Of a DNA stretch of 9,514 bases, positions 7,169 through 9,514 are shown one piece after another. The position numbers and the translations under genes are program-made. Every line of letters begins with the position of its first letter. The first letter of the stretch is position 1. The notes beneath the pieces were generated by a model that saw only the letters and a program-made list of their open reading frames with translations, was not told where the DNA came from and did no database searches. Source of the DNA: an uncultured Porphyromonas sp. (GTDB lineage Bacteria; Bacteroidota; Bacteroidia; Bacteroidales; Porphyromonadaceae); NCBI GenBank assembly GCA_946222055.1, contig CAMIEW010000017.1:1-9514 (forward strand). Direction: 5' to 3'.

Positions 7169-8107
7169 ATGACTAAGAAAGTATTAGTAGCTACTGAGAA
7201 GCCCTTCAACTCCGCCGCAGTACCACAGATCCGCAAGATCGTGGAGGATGCCGGCTACCAGCTGGAGGTGCTGGAGAAGTATCAGAGCCAGGACGAGCTG
7301 CTCAAGGCTGTCGCTGACGCCAACGCCCTCATCGTCCGCAGCGACAAGATCACCAAGGAGGTGATCGACGCCGCCAAGGAACTGGAGGTGATCGTCCGCG
7401 CCGGCGCCGGATACGACTCCATCGACACCCAGTACGCCAAGGAGAAGGGCGTGATCGTAGAGAACACCCCCGGACAGAACTCCAATGCTGTCGGTGAGCT
7501 TGTCTTTGGTCTGCTCGTCTTCGCAGCACGCAACCGCTTCAATGGCAAGTCCGGTAGCGAGCTGATGGGTAAGAAGATCGGCTTCCACGCCTTCGGTCAC
7601 ACCGCCCGCTGCGCCGCACGTATTGCACGCGGCTTCGGTATGGAGATCTACTGCTTCGAGCCCTTCTTCGAGCAGGGCAAGGAGCGCTCCCCCAAGGAGT
7701 ACGAGGATGTCACTAACTTCACCAACGTGGAGGACCTCTACAAGACCTGTGACATCGTCTCCCTGCACCTCCCCGCCACACCGGAGACCAAGGGATCCAT
7801 TAATTATGACCTCGTGAAGAACATGCCCAAGGGCGGTGTCCTCCTCAATGCTGCACGCAAGGAGATCATCGACGAGGCGGGACTTCTCAAGCTCATGCAG
7901 GAGCGCGAGGACCTCAAGTATCTCACCGATATCATGCCCGACATGGATGCAGAGTATCGTGAGAAGCTGGGAGATCGCTACTTCTCCACCCCCAAGAAGA
8001 TGGGTGCTCAGACTGTCGAGGCCAATATCAATGCCGGTCTCGCTGCTGCCCATCAGATTGTTGCTCTCTTTAGCGAAGGAGAGGTAAAGTTCCAAGTCAA
8101 TAAGTAA
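7169..8107 (+). CDS. serA: D-3-phosphoglycerate dehydrogenase SerA, short form with catalytic Lys
   Basis: Oxidises 3-phosphoglycerate to 3-phosphohydroxypyruvate with NAD, the first step of serine synthesis, in the cytoplasm. At 312 residues it holds only the substrate- and nucleotide-binding domains. There is no ACT or ASB domain, so feedback inhibition by serine through ACT is not expected. Family motifs are R77-AGAGYD, N99-TPGQNSNAVGE, and the catalytic Arg as R230 (NAARKE). The usual catalytic His of TPHxGGxTxEA is Lys here: TPKKMGAQTVEA, with K276 at the His position. This is the type III-K form described in Entamoeba histolytica and related to Bacteroidales enzymes. The usual catalytic Glu has no clear counterpart (D254-IMPDMDAE262). 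The Rossmann loop reads A141-FGHT-A146, missing two of three glycines, and E164 follows beta-2 where Asp is common. It lies between serC and DUF1015 in one operon. The serine role rests mainly on that context plus family identity. Confidence 0.93.
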   Translation: MTKKVLVATEKPFNSAAVPQIRKIVEDAGYQLEVLEKYQSQDELLKAVADANALIVRSDKITKEVIDAAKELEVIVRAGAGYDSIDTQYAKEKGVIVENTPGQNSNAVGELVFGLLVFAARNRFNGKSGSELMGKKIGFHAFGHTARCAARIARGFGMEIYCFEPFFEQGKERSPKEYEDVTNFTNVEDLYKTCDIVSLHLPATPETKGSINYDLVKNMPKGGVLLNAARKEIIDEAGLLKLMQEREDLKYLTDIMPDMDAEYREKLGDRYFSTPKKMGAQTVEANINAGLAAAHQIVALFSEGEVKFQVNK

Positions 8108-8127
8108 CCACTACTATCCCCATAATA

Positions 8128-9384
8128 ATGGCTACAGTAAAACCATTTAAGGGCTGGCGCCCTCCCAAGGATCTGGTCACCAAGGTCAGCTCACGTCCCT
8201 ACGACGTCCTCGACACCGAGGAGGCTCGCAAGGAGTCCGAGGGCAATCCTATGTCCCTCTACCACATCATCCGCCCGGAGATCAATTTCCCCGCCGGTAA
8301 GGATGAGCACGACCCCGAGGTCTACACCGCGGCTCGTGAGCAGAAGGATAAGTTTGCCAAGGAAGGCTGGCTGGTACAGGACGACAAGCCCTGCTACTAC
8401 CTCTATGCTCAGACCATGGGCGACCGCACCCAGTACGGGTTTGTGGTAGGTGCTTACGTACACGACTACTTCAATAACGTCATCCGCAAGCACGAGCTCA
8501 CACTCAAGGCCAAGGAGGATGACCGCATGAAGCACGTCAATGTCCTCGATGCGAATATGGAGCCTGTCTTCCTCGCATTCCCCGACAATGCAGACCTCCA
8601 GGCGATCATCGACAAGTACAGCAAGACCGAGCCGGAGTACGACTTCGTCGCACCTCCGGAGGACTTCCGCCACACCTTCTGGGTCATCTGTGACGACAGC
8701 GACATCGAGACCATCACGAGAGAGTTTGACAAGATGCCTGCCCTCTATATTGCTGATGGTCACCACCGCTCTGCCGCCGCTGCCCGTGTGGGTAAGGAGA
8801 GGGCTGAGGCCAACCCCAATCACACCGGCAAGGAGGAGTACAATTACTTCATGGCAGTTGCCTTCCCCGCCAGTCACCTGCACGTCATGGACTACAATCG
8901 TGTAGTCAAGGACCTGAACGGACTGACGAAGGAGCAATTCATCAAGAAGCTGGAGGAGAATTTCGATGTAGAGTGTAAGGGGAAGGAGATCTACCATCCC
9001 AACAAGCTCCACAACTTCAGCATGTACCTCGATGGCCAGTGGTACTCCCTCACGGCTAAGCCCGGCACCTACGACGACAATGATCCCGTCGGCATCCTCG
9101 ATGTAACGGTATCGAGCAACCTGATCCTCGAGGACATCCTCAATATCGGGGACCTCAGGACCAGTGACCGCATCGACTTCGTCGGTGGACTTCGCGGTCT
9201 CGAGGAGCTGCAGCGTCGTGTCGATAGTGGCGAAATGATCATGGCCCTAGCACTCTATCCTGTGACCATGGAGCAGATCATGAAGATCGCCGACACCGGC
9301 AACATCATGCCCCCCAAGGCGACCTGGTTTGAGCCGAAGCTCCGCTCCGGTCTCATCGTCCACACCCTTGAGGACGAGAAATAA
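8128..9384 (+). CDS. DUF1015 family protein, serine-operon associated
   Basis: A 418-residue soluble protein without signal peptide or membrane segments. It matches the DUF1015 family: N-terminal FKGWRPP and SSRPYDVLDTEEA, the H122-E-L-T125 region followed by KAKEDDRMKHV, the signature A209-D-G-H-H-R214 in YIADGHHRSAAAARV, and the C-terminal MPPKATWFEPKLRSGL. Length is typical for the family. The biochemical function of the family is not established to my knowledge. It is often found next to serA and serC in anaerobes, which suggests a task in serine or phosphoserine metabolism. The DGHHR motif resembles the GxxR-type motif of the ParB/sulfiredoxin superfamily, which includes the archaeal serine kinase SerK; this resemblance is my inference. 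The gene starts 20 bases after serA, and a strong terminator follows 33 bases after its stop. Arg codons are almost all CGC or CGT, as in serA, suggesting strong expression. Confidence 0.9.
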   Translation: MATVKPFKGWRPPKDLVTKVSSRPYDVLDTEEARKESEGNPMSLYHIIRPEINFPAGKDEHDPEVYTAAREQKDKFAKEGWLVQDDKPCYYLYAQTMGDRTQYGFVVGAYVHDYFNNVIRKHELTLKAKEDDRMKHVNVLDANMEPVFLAFPDNADLQAIIDKYSKTEPEYDFVAPPEDFRHTFWVICDDSDIETITREFDKMPALYIADGHHRSAAAARVGKERAEANPNHTGKEEYNYFMAVAFPASHLHVMDYNRVVKDLNGLTKEQFIKKLEENFDVECKGKEIYHPNKLHNFSMYLDGQWYSLTAKPGTYDDNDPVGILDVTVSSNLILEDILNIGDLRTSDRIDFVGGLRGLEELQRRVDSGEMIMALALYPVTMEQIMKIADTGNIMPPKATWFEPKLRSGLIVHTLEDEK

Positions 9385-9417
9385 GAGATGAGATAAGAGA
9401 CCCTAATCTAATCAAGT

Positions 9418-9460
9418 AAGAGAGTGCCTGTGGTCGCATGACCGCAGGCACTCTCTTTTT
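9418..9460 (+). terminator. Intrinsic terminator of the serC-serA-DUF1015 operon
   Basis: An 18-base-pair stem (9418-9435 with 9440-9457) containing a single G-U wobble at 9431/9444 encloses a 4-base loop (GCAT, 9436-9439). It is followed by a run of T (9456-9460). It begins 33 bases after the DUF1015 stop and is the only strong terminator in the window. The stem is nearly symmetrical, but the A run on the left side is short, so action on the opposite strand is less likely. Confidence 0.93.
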
Positions 9461-9514
9461 GCTCCTTAGAGACGTCTCATCACGAGGCAAATGTCTCATC
9501 AATCTATTACCGGT
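9461..9514. other. Short non-coding tail after the terminator
   Basis: No gene is visible. It holds a 10-base palindrome GAGACGTCTC (9469-9478) and a 9-base direct repeat GTCTCATCA at 9474-9482 and 9493-9501, overlapping the palindrome. It may be the start of an upstream region of a gene outside the window. Confidence 0.6.

Noticed and set aside
6472..9012. Long open frames on the - strand opposite serC (254 codons), serA (303) and DUF1015 (273)
   Set aside because: They lie antisense to clear family members with intact motifs. Their translations are repetitive Val/Leu/Glu/Asp mixtures with no motif, as expected when the sense strand has strong codon bias that avoids antisense stops.
9381..9400. 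Two copies of ATAAGAGA 12 bases apart around the DUF1015 stop
   Set aside because: It is short and purine-rich, and partly inside the coding end; likely a chance slip of low-complexity sequence.

Overview
The window looks like chromosomal DNA of a fairly GC-rich member of the Bacteroidales, most likely Porphyromonas or a close relative. The reasons are the SerA subtype (no ACT domain, Lys in place of the catalytic His), the serC-serA-DUF1015 order, a Bacteroidetes-type -7 promoter box (TAnnTTTG), and genes without Shine-Dalgarno sequences. The family calls come from motifs read by eye. No database search was run. No RNA genes, insertion sequences, CRISPR arrays or phage genes were seen. Every gene is on the + strand.

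Region 1 (1-5907) begins with the 3' end of an upstream gene whose last 51 residues resemble the C-terminus of an Mrp/ApbC-type Fe-S carrier ATPase. A tightly packed set of four genes follows, with gaps of 7, 4 and 8 bases: nhaA (Na+/H+ antiporter), a membrane-anchored SGNH-family protein, a secreted SGNH-family protein, and an AlgI/PatA-type MBOAT acyltransferase. The last three look like a machine that carries acyl (probably acetyl) groups across the inner membrane and places them on, or removes them from, a periplasmic or surface glycan. The two SGNH proteins have nearly identical spacing of catalytic residues and look like tandem paralogues. Their layout recalls the PatA/PatB/Ape1 peptidoglycan O-acetylation system, but the acceptor cannot be read from the sequence.

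Region 2 (5908-6072) is a 165-base AT-rich gap. It carries a perfect TAnnTTTG box about 60 bases before serC. No convincing terminator for the upstream operon was found in it.

Region 3 (6073-9384) is a second operon: serC (phosphoserine aminotransferase), serA (3-phosphoglycerate dehydrogenase) and a DUF1015 protein, with gaps of 22 and 20 bases. SerA and SerC catalyse the first two steps of serine synthesis from 3-phosphoglycerate. The third enzyme, phosphoserine phosphatase, is not here, and DUF1015 takes that position. A strong intrinsic terminator (9418-9460) closes the operon. The last 54 bases hold no gene, only a short palindrome and a 9-base direct repeat.

The points most worth a second look are the SGNH pair with the MBOAT, the unusual active site and Rossmann loop of SerA, and the role of DUF1015 in a serine operon.
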